NCBI RefSeq assembly: GCF_904846625.1
Contig: NZ_CAJHBL010000003.1
Coordinates: 248,001-312,000, forward strand
DNA length: 64,000 nt
Source of the DNA: Psychrobacter sp. JCM 18900
GTDB lineage: Bacteria > Pseudomonadota > Gammaproteobacteria > Pseudomonadales > Moraxellaceae
Direction: 5' to 3'
Below, one piece after another: positions 34,016-42,216 of the stretch (position 1 is the stretch's first letter; every line of letters begins with the position of its first letter). The position numbers were made by a program, and so were the translations under genes. The notes below the pieces were generated by a model. The model saw only the letters and a list, made by a program, of their open reading frames with translations. It searched no databases and was not told where the DNA came from.

Positions 34016-35470
34016 ATGCCTATCAATATGTTCAAAGGACAGACCACTGCCAATATGCAGCGCTGGTTACAACGTAGTGCGCTGGCACTCGCTGTTAGTA
34101 CCGCTATGTTTGCTAGTATCAATGTCACGACGATAAACAGTGCTCAGGCTGCAGTCACTACGGCTGATTTCTCTGGTTTGGTGCAACAAGTCACGCCAGC
34201 AGTGGCACGCGTCAATGTCACCAAAACGATTAGTGAAGCCGAGCTCGCTAAGGCTCAGACTGCTGAAGTATTGCGTCAGTTCTTTGGTGATCGTCTACGT
34301 ATTCCTGATCGAGTTGCGACGCCAGCGATTGAACATGCTTATGGTACGGCCTTTTTTATTACCTCCAATGGATACATGCTAACCAATCATCATGTCATCG
34401 CAGGTGCGGACAAAATCACTGTGACGCTCAATGACAGAACCGAGCTTGATGCAACCTTGGTCGGTAGTGACGAGCGCTCAGATGTGGCGGTGCTAAAAGT
34501 TGAGGGCAACCAATTTCCAGCCCTGCCTATCGGCGACTCAAGTGGTCTAAAAGTAGGGGAGCCAGTATTAGCAATCGGTTCGCCATTTGGTTTTGACTAC
34601 TCAGCCTCTGCTGGTATTGTCAGTGCCAAGTCGCGTAGCTTCTCGCGTGAGACCAGTGTGCCATTTATCCAAACGGATGTGGCATTAAACCCTGGTAATT
34701 CTGGCGGACCACTGTTTAATCAGCGCGGTGAAGTGATTGGTATCAATTCGCGTATTTTTAGTGGTACTGGCGGTTATATGGGTCTGTCATTCTCGATCCC
34801 TATTGACGCTGCCATGGATATTTATGAGCAGCTAAAAAATGACGGTGAAGTGGCGCGTGCTTATCTAGGAATTTATCCACAAGATATCGATCGTAATCTG
34901 GCCGAGGCTTACAATTTAGAGCGCCCTCAAGGTGCCTTACTGACTCGTGTATCACCAGATTCACCAGCACAAAAATCAGGCCTAAAACCTGGTGACATCA
35001 TTTTGCAATACAATGACGTACAAATCATGGAGGCATCAGATTTGCTGAACTTGCTCAATCGAGCGCGTCCAAGCGACCCCTTCCGTGCACGGATTCAGCG
35101 TAACGGTAAGCAGATGGTGATTAACGGCAAGCTCGCTTATGCGCCTAATGATGTAAGAGCACAGAGCGGTGATGAGCAAAATGATGATGTACAGTTGGGC
35201 CTACGTTTACGCGATTTGACGGCAGATGAACAAGCAGAAATTGCTGTCGATAATAAAACCGGTATATTGGTTACCACTGTCGATCCTACTGGATTGGCCG
35301 CGCGCTCAGGTATTCTGGCAGGTGATGTCATCACTAACTTTCATCAAAAGCCGATTGAAACAGTGGCAGACTTTTCAGGTGCTATCTCATCTCTTCCTAA
35401 AAAAGGCGTGGTCACTATAGAAGTTATACGCCAAGGCATTCCTGCTATTATTGGTCTGCGTATTGAGTAG
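34016..35470 (+). CDS. Periplasmic serine protease of the DegP/HtrA (MucD) family
   Basis: A signal peptide ends with NSAQAAV. The trypsin-like domain has the full catalytic triad: His in TNHHVIAG, Asp in ERSDVAVLKV and Ser in NPGNSGGPLFN. Two PDZ domains follow, starting near GVLL-type sequences GALLTRVSPDSPAQKSG and TGILVTTVDPTGLAARSG. This is the quality-control protease/chaperone of the envelope. I chose the ATG at 34016, with GGAGG ten bases upstream and the signal peptide immediately after, giving about 484 residues; an earlier ATG at 33935 would put 27 extra residues before the signal peptide. Confidence 0.93.
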   Translation: MPINMFKGQTTANMQRWLQRSALALAVSTAMFASINVTTINSAQAAVTTADFSGLVQQVTPAVARVNVTKTISEAELAKAQTAEVLRQFFGDRLRIPDRVATPAIEHAYGTAFFITSNGYMLTNHHVIAGADKITVTLNDRTELDATLVGSDERSDVAVLKVEGNQFPALPIGDSSGLKVGEPVLAIGSPFGFDYSASAGIVSAKSRSFSRETSVPFIQTDVALNPGNSGGPLFNQRGEVIGINSRIFSGTGGYMGLSFSIPIDAAMDIYEQLKNDGEVARAYLGIYPQDIDRNLAEAYNLERPQGALLTRVSPDSPAQKSGLKPGDIILQYNDVQIMEASDLLNLLNRARPSDPFRARIQRNGKQMVINGKLAYAPNDVRAQSGDEQNDDVQLGLRLRDLTADEQAEIAVDNKTGILVTTVDPTGLAARSGILAGDVITNFHQKPIETVADFSGAISSLPKKGVVTIEVIRQGIPAIIGLRIE

Positions 35471-35565
35471 GTGTCATGATTAAATCGTGGCTGTTAATTT
35501 GACTCATAATGTAACTCAGATTACGGTGCAGAGTATAAAGGCAGCGCGCACGTCAATAATTGTGC

Positions 35566-35595
35566 TTGTCTATCATGGAGGTCGACCTCTATAAT
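35566..35595 (+). promoter_or_regulatory. Promoter with palindromic operator upstream of the phosphoesterase-like gene
   Basis: A -35-like TTGTCT (35566-35571) and a consensus TATAAT (35590-35595) are 18 bases apart. The spacer ends in a perfect 12-bp palindrome, GAGGTCGACCTC (35578-35589), directly against the -10 box. This is a classic position for a repressor or redox/metal regulator to act. The leader to the start codon at 35736 is about 135 bases. Confidence 0.5.
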
Positions 35596-35735
35596 GTTTG
35601 GCTTTTTATCAAACAGCTAAGAGTAAGACCTCAACAGCAATCCATTCGTCAAATGAGTTATTGAGCAATCAATAGGCTCTAAGGTGAGCCGAGTCGCTTA
35701 GTAGGCTCGTACCACTATGCAACCGCTAGGTAATT

Positions 35736-36944
35736 ATGACTGACCCCGCTCTACATACGCTTATTACAACGACGTCAGCAGCATTGCTAGCGTACATTGC
35801 ACTGTGGTCAGGGCTACAAACGTTTAATGCCAATCCTACTAAGCGCTTTATGCGTATTTGGGTGAAGCTCGCATTATATTATGCCGCTTATACGATGCCT
35901 ATTTGGGCGATATTGCTTATCATGGTTTGGTCACAGGACCTGATGCCGATGTTAGCGCAGCTATCACTATTTGCCGTACTGATGGCAATATTGATGATGG
36001 GCTTATACTTTTATACTGTCATTGTACAACCTAACCGCTTGCGATTAGAGCATCATTCTATTGACTTAGATTTGTCTACACCGCTCAAAGTCGCCGTATT
36101 GGCAGATTTGCGCATAGGAATATACGGTGGTAAGCCGCGTCATATTCGCAAGCTGGTCTCTACTATTAATGCCTTATCAGCAGATGCCGTGCTGATTACT
36201 GGCGACTGGCTATACTATCCAAGTGCAGATTTAGTGGGTCAGTTAATGCTGTTTAAAGGGGTGAATAAACCTGTTTATACAGTCATGAGTACATCGGACT
36301 TGCGTTATCAATCTATGAATACGACCAAACAAGGTCAGCCACTATTAGAAGATACATTGGCCAGTACTTTTGATGTACTCGATATTAACTATATCGGTCA
36401 GCAATGTACGTCATTGCCACTCAAGTGTGCAAGAGCAACAAATAAGCAGTCAGTCGTCAATCAGTCTACTAATCAAACTAATAATCAAGACAGTGTTGAT
36501 CAAGAAAATTCAAATATAAATCCATTAGTAGCGGTGCTTTGCGGCTGGCAAGATGTACCTAAGCAATCTACAGATATTGAAACGTCAGAGGCGACTGATA
36601 AAGCAATGCTTGGATCGGAGATAGCCAATGCCACCAGCCCAGTGATTATCTTGGCATCACGATTTGATAGTATCAGTGATCTGCCAAAATCTTTACAACC
36701 ACGCCCTTTGTTGATAACAGGCGCTGCAAAGGCTATTCAAAAAAATATCCTGCTTGCTCAAAAACAGAACGATATTCGACGCAGTAGTGAGCAATCAACA
36801 TTGCTATATAACAGTCGTATGGCTAAGCAGCGCGGCCTATATCAACATGCAAGTGCACAGATATTTGTCAGTAGTGGCATCGGTACGAGAGGGTTGCCTT
36901 TTCGATTCTATCGACCTACTATCGATGTGTTGACGATTCGTTAA
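35736..36944 (+). CDS. Degenerate metallophosphoesterase-like membrane protein
   Basis: Three or four hydrophobic helices fill roughly the first 100 residues and the remainder follows the calcineurin-like phosphoesterase fold. Family landmarks are recognisable but altered: the metal motif DLH reads ADLRIG, the GDxVD motif reads TGDWLYYP, and the GNHD motif reads MSTSDLRY. The C-terminal GHTHGGQ block is not present, although the trailing SSGIGTRGLPFRFYRPT still matches active relatives. Most metal ligands are therefore lost and the protein is probably not an active phosphoesterase. An Asn/Gln/Ser-rich insertion at about 240-265 adds length. A distinct promoter with a palindrome lies upstream. 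The gene looks intact, which suggests a retained non-enzymatic role. Confidence 0.75.
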   Translation: MTDPALHTLITTTSAALLAYIALWSGLQTFNANPTKRFMRIWVKLALYYAAYTMPIWAILLIMVWSQDLMPMLAQLSLFAVLMAILMMGLYFYTVIVQPNRLRLEHHSIDLDLSTPLKVAVLADLRIGIYGGKPRHIRKLVSTINALSADAVLITGDWLYYPSADLVGQLMLFKGVNKPVYTVMSTSDLRYQSMNTTKQGQPLLEDTLASTFDVLDINYIGQQCTSLPLKCARATNKQSVVNQSTNQTNNQDSVDQENSNINPLVAVLCGWQDVPKQSTDIETSEATDKAMLGSEIANATSPVIILASRFDSISDLPKSLQPRPLLITGAAKAIQKNILLAQKQNDIRRSSEQSTLLYNSRMAKQRGLYQHASAQIFVSSGIGTRGLPFRFYRPTIDVLTIR

Positions 36945-37393
36945 TATTACATAAGAGACTTATCAGCGCACATTGCTTACGCTAAACTGCTCCTTTAATG
37001 ATGTAACTATTTATCTACAAGGTTTTAGGCCAAGCTTTATATATTTAAGCAAAAAATAATTCCCGTTTTTTGGTACTAAAATTATGTGCTGACTGCCAAT
37101 TGATTGATAGCGGTCAAATCAAAATATGCTACACTAACGAGCACTCTTATTATTATATTTCTGTTGGTTAGTAAGCAGGCCTTTACTCTTAGTAGATGGC
37201 CATCACGATACTGATATCGTAGATATAATAATCTATGGTACAAACGCTATTATAGTAATTAGAGACGCAGCATTAACATCAAGTAAGTTAAGCCATCAGC
37301 GTTTATCAACGCATATAAAGCAATGGCCACTTGCAAACGACCTATCATGTGACAGCTTTAATAAAAGCTAGGATAATACAGTAAGGCACGGTT
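36945..37393. other. Intergenic region upstream of dapA, no gene seen
   Basis: About 450 AT-rich bases contain the dapA promoter. I looked for a lysine riboswitch and found nothing resembling one. Confidence 0.45.
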
Positions 37394-38299
37394 ATGAGCA
37401 CAGCATACGACGAGATCAAAACCCGACTACAAGGCTCAATGGTAGCCTTGGTAACGCCCATGCACCCTGACGGTAAGGTCGATTATAAACGTCTCGCAGA
37501 TCTCATAGATTGGCAGATCGAGCAAGGCACACACTGCCTTGTGGCTGTTGGTACTACTGGCGAATCAGCGACCCTATCTATGCAAGAGCATAGCGATGTC
37601 ATTCGCTATTTTGTCCAGCATGTCAAAGGTCGTGTACCGGTCATCGCGGGTACTGGTGCCAACAACACGATGGAAGCCATCAAGCTGACTCAGGATGCTG
37701 CCGATGCAGGTGCAGACTGTGCGTTGCTAGTCGCTCCTTACTACAATAAGCCGCCACAAGAAGGCTTGTTTCAGCATTATCAAGCCATTGCCAAAGCCGT
37801 AAATATACCGCAAATGTTGTATAACGTGCCTGGCCGTACAGTGGTTGATATTGCTCAAGACACGGTCGAGCGTTTGTGTGACATCGATAATATCGTTGCT
37901 ATCAAAGATGCGACAGGATCTGTCGGTCGCGGTGAGCAATTGATCAAAGCTGTTGGTGACAGAATGGTTGTGCTATCTGGTGATGACGGCACTGCACTTG
38001 ATCTAATGAAAGTAGGCGGCAAAGGTAATATCTCAGTCACTGCTAACGTGGCGCCAAAAGCCATGAGCGAGACTTTTTCTGCGGGTTTGCGTGGTGACTT
38101 CGAGGCGGCTGGTAAAATCCATGACGTGGTCAAGCATTTGCACCGCGACCTATTTATCGAATCAAGCCCTATCCCAGCGAAGTATGCATTGCACAAAATG
38201 GGCATTATCGATAAAGGTATCCGTCTGCCATTGGTTTGGCTCGCAGAGCAGCATCATGCAACTATTGATGAAGCATTGGTTCGAGCAAACATACTATAA
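37394..38299 (+). CDS. dapA: 4-hydroxy-tetrahydrodipicolinate synthase
   Basis: This 301-residue enzyme condenses pyruvate with aspartate semialdehyde at the start of lysine and diaminopimelate synthesis. The pyruvate-binding motif GTTGESATLS, the Tyr in MLYNVPGRT and the Schiff-base Lys in VAIKDATGS are present and correctly spaced. The ribosome-binding site AAGG precedes the ATG. It begins the dapA-bamC-purC order that is widespread in gammaproteobacteria. Confidence 0.95.
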   Translation: MSTAYDEIKTRLQGSMVALVTPMHPDGKVDYKRLADLIDWQIEQGTHCLVAVGTTGESATLSMQEHSDVIRYFVQHVKGRVPVIAGTGANNTMEAIKLTQDAADAGADCALLVAPYYNKPPQEGLFQHYQAIAKAVNIPQMLYNVPGRTVVDIAQDTVERLCDIDNIVAIKDATGSVGRGEQLIKAVGDRMVVLSGDDGTALDLMKVGGKGNISVTANVAPKAMSETFSAGLRGDFEAAGKIHDVVKHLHRDLFIESSPIPAKYALHKMGIIDKGIRLPLVWLAEQHHATIDEALVRANIL

Positions 38300-38440
38300 A
38301 TTGATATTTAGCCAATTGATATTCGGCGATTTAAGACTTGCTGCACATTAGATGAGTGCCATTCGAGCTAGCAGCATGCCAACTTATCACGATAAGTCAA
38401 TCGCCTACATGAGCAATAACTGCTAACTCAGAGAGACAAC

Positions 38441-38767
38441 ATGATGACAGTAACATCAAAGACAACATCATCAACGACAAAATTATTTCCAGCAATGCTG
38501 ACCTTGGTTTTGGGTAGCACTTTGGTATTGAGCGGCTGTCAAGCAACTAAAAACTTGCTTGGTAAACGTGACAACGGTAGCTTAGATTATCAACAAAGCA
38601 AAAAGCTTGCACCGATAGAGCTACCTGCCGCACAAGAAACGGCACCCTTTGTACCTTTGTATTCAACACCTAATGCTGGGGCAAACACACTCCAACTACA
38701 AAATGAGTCAGGCAATCAGTATCAGCTACCAAAGCCTCAGCGTGCTGTTAGCAACACTTCGAACTAA
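38441..38767 (+). CDS. bamC: Short BamC-like lipoprotein
   Basis: The lipobox LSGC ends a signal peptide at about residue 33, and the mature protein has only about 76 residues. Its sequence (LDYQQSKKLAPIELPAAQ, then NQYQLPKPQRAV) resembles the unstructured N-terminal segment of BamC, the part that wraps along BamD in the outer-membrane assembly complex. The two globular helix-grip domains of full-length BamC are missing: the frame closes normally, with no sign of a frameshift. The position between dapA and purC is the standard location of bamC (nlpB), which is the strongest support. The assignment remains an inference, because the similarity is short. Confidence 0.65.
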   Translation: MMTVTSKTTSSTTKLFPAMLTLVLGSTLVLSGCQATKNLLGKRDNGSLDYQQSKKLAPIELPAAQETAPFVPLYSTPNAGANTLQLQNESGNQYQLPKPQRAVSNTSN

Positions 38768-38895
38768 ACTTATTCCCTTATCTATATCGCTGACTTTTGC
38801 GTTTTTTATTATAGCCGCAAACCATGTATCTTACATCAGTCAGCGGTAGCTGCGCGTTTTTACCACATAAGCTTGAACGAACAGGAACCCCCATA

Positions 38896-39609
38896 ATGCA
38901 AAAGCAACAACTGCTGTATAAAGGTAAAGCCAAATCTGTCTATGAAACAGAGGACAATGATCTTCTGATTTTGCACTTCCGTGATGATACCTCAGCGCTT
39001 GATGGTAAGCGTATCGAACAATTAGCACGTAAAGGTGTGGTTAATAACCGCTTTAATGCTTTTATCATGCAAAAATTGTCTGATGCTGGTATCGAAACAC
39101 ATTTCGAGAAGCAATTGTCTGATGACGAAGTGTTGGTTAAACGCTTGGACATGATTCCTGTAGAGTGCGTGGTGCGTAACTTTGCAGCTGGTAGTTTGGT
39201 ACGTCGTTTAGGCTTAGAAGAAGGTCAGGCATTGACGCCGCCAACTTATGAGCTTTTTTATAAAGATGATGCGCTAGGTGATCCGATGGTTAACGAATCA
39301 CTTTCTGTATCTCTTGGTTGGGCGACCAAAGAGCAACTGGCTAAAATGGAAGAGCTAACCTATCAAGTCAATGATGTATTAAAGGCATTGTTTGATGCGG
39401 GTGATTTAATCCTAGTTGATTTCAAACTAGAGTTTGGCGTATTCCATGACCGTATCGTATTAGGTGATGAGTTCTCACCAGATGGCTGCCGTATTTGGGA
39501 CAAGAACACCAAGAAGAAACTTGATAAAGACCGTTTCCGTCAGTCACTAGGTGATGTGATTGAAGCTTATGAAGAAGTGGCTGACCGTATTGGTGTGCCA
39601 TTAAAATAA
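38896..39609 (+). CDS. purC: Phosphoribosylaminoimidazole-succinocarboxamide synthase
   Basis: This 237-residue enzyme joins aspartate to CAIR in purine synthesis. Motifs are [13 protein letters not shown] at the N-terminus, the nucleotide-binding block [15 protein letters not shown], and LVDFKLEFG followed by [13 protein letters not shown] chose the ATG at 38896, with AGGA upstream and this conserved start, and not the in-frame ATG at 38824. A perfect terminator follows, closing the dapA-bamC-purC unit. Confidence 0.95.
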   Translation: MQKQQLLYKGKAKSVYETEDNDLLILHFRDDTSALDGKRIEQLARKGVVNNRFNAFIMQKLSDAGIETHFEKQLSDDEVLVKRLDMIPVECVVRNFAAGSLVRRLGLEEGQALTPPTYELFYKDDALGDPMVNESLSVSLGWATKEQLAKMEELTYQVNDVLKALFDAGDLILVDFKLEFGVFHDRIVLGDEFSPDGCRIWDKNTKKKLDKDRFRQSLGDVIEAYEEVADRIGVPLK

Positions 39610-39632
39610 GCATCTGATACTTAGCATAAAAT

Positions 39633-39661
39633 AAAAACTGAGCCATATGCTCAGTTTTTTT
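39633..39661 (+). terminator. Terminator after purC
   Basis: Stem AACTGAGCCATATGCTCAGTT flanked by A5 and T6. Confidence 0.92.
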
Positions 39662-39679
39662 ATGGCATTACATTAATGT

Positions 39680-39826
39680 TGGTACCCTAGTGAGGATTTG
39701 AATCTTTGGCTGTAGGCTACTAATATCAATATTTTAACTCGCTGAAATACTCACAGGGTACTTCATGGTGTACTTACCATACATATTCTACTAGTGATCG
39801 GTGCGCTATACAGGCATCGAACTGGC
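39680..39826 (-). pseudogene. tRNA-like debris (two fragments)
   Basis: Read on the minus strand, 39680-39761 has complementary seven-base ends (GTACCCT and AGGGTAC followed by CA), a possible D-arm (TATTT and AAATA) and a T-loop-like GATTCAAATC. The anticodon arm does not pair, so it is not functional. A second minus-strand fragment at about 39796-39826 reads like the 3' end of a tRNA (AGTTCGATGCC then GCGCACC), close to the end of the tRNA-Arg in this window. Such remnants often mark old integration sites. Low certainty. Confidence 0.3.
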
Positions 39827-39834
39827 ATAAAACA

Positions 39835-40344
39835 ATGAAAAATATCGTTTCTATTATAAAAACTGTTTTTATTATAATGGTAATATCATTTCTTTCACTA
39901 ATTTGGTGGACTTTTTACACAGACGGCTATATAGGGTTCGGGGGTGAAACGCCATCCAGAGAAGATAGACCGTCAATGCAAGAAGTTGCCTCATTATTAG
40001 ATGATGTAACTAAAGGGCTTCCTCTCGCAGATCGAAATACTAAGAGATCAAAATATATGGTTAGGGCCGCAGTCAAAGTTTATGAAAACCCGACCCGAAC
40101 AACTGTTAATCGATTAATGCAAAATATTACTAGCCAAAAAATTTGGAAAGAGATGCTTACAGAAGACTCTAATAGTCAAGAATATTGCTATGATCAGTAT
40201 AGTCTTATTATTAATAAAGAAAATGATGATGAAATTGTATTAAATAAAGGTACAGTTCAATATTTATTCGTACATGTATCTTGGACAGATTTTAGCCCTT
40301 GTCGTAAAGCCTATCTTGAGCGTTTAAATTCTAAAGCATTCTAA
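39835..40344 (+). CDS. Membrane-anchored protein of unknown function
   Basis: A 169-residue protein with one N-terminal membrane helix (residues 6-27) and a soluble, probably periplasmic, remainder. Within it are SMQEVASLLDDVTKGLP and a late region with two Cys (EYCYDQYSLII and FSPCRKAYL) that could form a disulfide. I do not recognise the family. No ribosome-binding site is visible before the ATG. The coding sequence is more AT-rich than its neighbours, with many AAT, AAA and ATA codons, and it lies directly after tRNA-like fragments, which together suggest foreign origin. It may be weakly expressed or a remnant of a mobile element. Confidence 0.55.
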   Translation: MKNIVSIIKTVFIIMVISFLSLIWWTFYTDGYIGFGGETPSREDRPSMQEVASLLDDVTKGLPLADRNTKRSKYMVRAAVKVYENPTRTTVNRLMQNITSQKIWKEMLTEDSNSQEYCYDQYSLIINKENDDEIVLNKGTVQYLFVHVSWTDFSPCRKAYLERLNSKAF

Positions 40345-40634
40345 ATAGATTTTAGCCTTGATTTGGATATACCCCAATAGAACCAGTTATTTTACCCTCC
40401 AAACCTATTAACAGACTACTTAAAATAGACCACTATAATGGAACCACTTATAACAGACTGTAATTCCTATCTATTTATCAACCAGTATCATTCTTTAGCC
40501 ACAGGCTGTTTAGCTCGTATAAAAAATCAAACATAGCGCCAACACTGTCCTCGATACCTTATCTTACTTTTATGCTAATTTGTTAGTACTTACTCATATC
40601 AATTAGACCATAAAAATAAGAAAAGGTTTTGCTA

Positions 40635-41267
40635 ATGTCTATTGCCTCATCGACTGTTTTGGAGCCTGACTGGTTCACTCGTCCCACCTGTGTGGTCGCT
40701 GCTGATCTGATTGGTAAAGTCTTATGTCGACAGCTAACCGATAGTGATGGACAGCAAAAAACGCTACGTATGCGTATCTCAGAGACTGAAGCCTATATTG
40801 GTCAAGATGATCCCGCCTGCCATTCACATGCAGGTACTCGAACGGCGCGTACAGAGATTATGTATGAGCAAGGCGGTGTGTTCTATGTCTATCTGACCTA
40901 TGGCGTGCATCATATGCTAAATTTGATTAGCGGCTCTGTAGAGTCGCCTGAATCGGTATTGATACGCGCTGGGTTTTTGATTGATGACAGTGACCGTCTG
41001 ATTGAAGAGCAACAACTCAGTCCGGATAAGCAATTTACACATCCTAAGCAGTTCGCAGGCCCTGGTAAATTGACCAAACGCTTGCAAATTGATCGCGATT
41101 TATATGGCAAGCCTATTTCGCCGACATCAGACGTTTGGATAGAAAATGATGGCTGCCAACCACCCGTGTCAGTGCGTCCACGTATCGGTATTGATTATGC
41201 AGGTGATGCCAAAGACTGGCTACTACGTTATATATGGACTGACCATTCTTCTTTATCTAAGAACTAG
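40635..41267 (+). CDS. DNA-3-methyladenine glycosylase (MPG/AAG family)
   Basis: This 210-residue protein of the alkyladenine glycosylase family removes alkylated purines such as 3-methyladenine from DNA. Family motifs are ISETEAYIGQDDPACHS, which holds the catalytic Glu, VFYVYLTYGVHHMLN for base recognition, PESVLIRAG and FAGPGKLTKRLQI. Members of this group are related to the mammalian enzyme and not to bacterial AlkA or Tag. I chose the ATG at 40635 because AAAAGG lies eight bases before it; the earlier codon at 40629 is TTG. Confidence 0.93.
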   Translation: MSIASSTVLEPDWFTRPTCVVAADLIGKVLCRQLTDSDGQQKTLRMRISETEAYIGQDDPACHSHAGTRTARTEIMYEQGGVFYVYLTYGVHHMLNLISGSVESPESVLIRAGFLIDDSDRLIEEQQLSPDKQFTHPKQFAGPGKLTKRLQIDRDLYGKPISPTSDVWIENDGCQPPVSVRPRIGIDYAGDAKDWLLRYIWTDHSSLSKN

Positions 41268-41304
41268 CAGATTGAGATTCAAAACCATTCTATGAGGTAA
41301 GCCT

Positions 41305-41616
41305 ATGTATAAGTTGACCGTTTTTATTCCTGATGCAGCGTTAGACCAAGTGAAGTCTGCTCTGTTTGCTGCTGGCGCTGGGAAAATTGGAAACTATGAG
41401 CAATGCTGTTGGCAGGTACGAGGAGCTGGTCAGTTTATGCCACTATCAGGCAGTGAGCCGCACATTGGCACACAGGATAGTTTAGAAACGGTCGACGAGT
41501 GGCGAGTAGAAATGGTGGTGGATGAAGCCTTTATCGATGCTACCATTGCAGCATTAAAAAAGGCACATCCATATGAAACACCAGCTTATGATGTGATAAA
41601 AGTTTTAGATTTTTAG
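41305..41616 (+). CDS. NIF3/YqfO-type small protein
   Basis: A 103-residue protein equivalent to the inserted CutA/PII-like domain of YqfO-type NIF3 proteins. It begins KLTVFIPDAALDQVKSALF, has the central GNYEQCCWQVRGAGQF with PLSGSEPHIG, and ends KAHPYETPAYDVIKV. These stand-alone forms are common in proteobacteria; no activity is established, although binding of small ligands is likely. The ribosome-binding site GAGG precedes the ATG. It follows the glycosylase gene by 37 bases on the same strand, so the two are probably co-transcribed. Confidence 0.85.
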   Translation: MYKLTVFIPDAALDQVKSALFAAGAGKIGNYEQCCWQVRGAGQFMPLSGSEPHIGTQDSLETVDEWRVEMVVDEAFIDATIAALKKAHPYETPAYDVIKVLDF

Positions 41617-41660
41617 TTTTATATAGAAAAGTATCAGATGATTGACTGTAAGAGTTCTCA

Positions 41661-41700
41661 TAAAAAAACCAAATAAGCCATTCGATGACTTATTTGGTTA
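41661..41700 (-). terminator. Terminator of the lipoprotein pair
   Basis: Arms AACCAAATAAG and CTTATTTGGTT flank an 11-base loop, with T7 on the minus strand. It closes the two minus-strand lipoprotein genes. Confidence 0.85.
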
Positions 41701-41758
41701 TAAAGTTTTTAAAGTTCCAACTGAGTAGTAACAGCGAATATCAGACCCTAACAACTGA

Positions 41759-42133
41759 TTAATCTTTTTTAAGTTTAATCACGTTGTAGCTTGGATAACC
41801 TAGCTCAATTTTATAATCGTCGCGTCCACGTTCAGCCTTTATCTTAATCTTACGATCACCGTTTTTATATTTGACGTCTTTGACACGGTATCCCATGCTA
41901 CGGACTTTACTAGCAGCTCGTTGCTCGACAACGGAGACATAGCTGTTTTTATCGTTCTTTTTGTCTTTGTGTTTTTTATGGCTTTTATTGTCCTTATGAG
42001 TATGCTCGTAAAGGTCGTCATAGCCATTGTAGCCATTCGGCGCAGTCACACAGCCTGTGGTCACTGCCAATAAAGCTGCGACTATGCTGCCAGTCGCTAC
42101 CGTTTTTAATGTTGAAGATGATAGAGTTTTCAT
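41759..42133 (-). CDS. Putative lipoprotein with one copy of a repeated PepSY-like domain
   Basis: This 124-residue protein has a signal peptide ending at TTGC (Cys28, an imperfect lipobox), a His/Lys/Asp-rich spacer (HKDNKSHKKHKDKKNDK) and a C-terminal domain of about 55 residues. The domain begins RAASKVRSMGYRVKDV and ends YPSYNVIKLKKD. It is clearly a paralogue of the C-terminal domain of the next gene upstream. The alternating strands and the helix at its start resemble PepSY-type domains, but that is only a structural analogy. The function is unknown. It lies 83 bases downstream of its paralogue on the same strand, so the two probably share a transcript. Confidence 0.7.
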   Translation of the reverse strand: MKTLSSSTLKTVATGSIVAALLAVTTGCVTAPNGYNGYDDLYEHTHKDNKSHKKHKDKKNDKNSYVSVVEQRAASKVRSMGYRVKDVKYKNGDRKIKIKAERGRDDYKIELGYPSYNVIKLKKD

Positions 42134-42216
42134 AATGATTTCCTAGTAATATATCGTTGCTCAATATGGGTAAAAGTTAAACGTACCGAGGTAATTAGCT
42201 AAAATGCTGAAGGCAA

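Noticed and set aside
36945..37393. Lysine riboswitch upstream of dapA
   Set aside because: No structure or conserved core of that riboswitch is visible.
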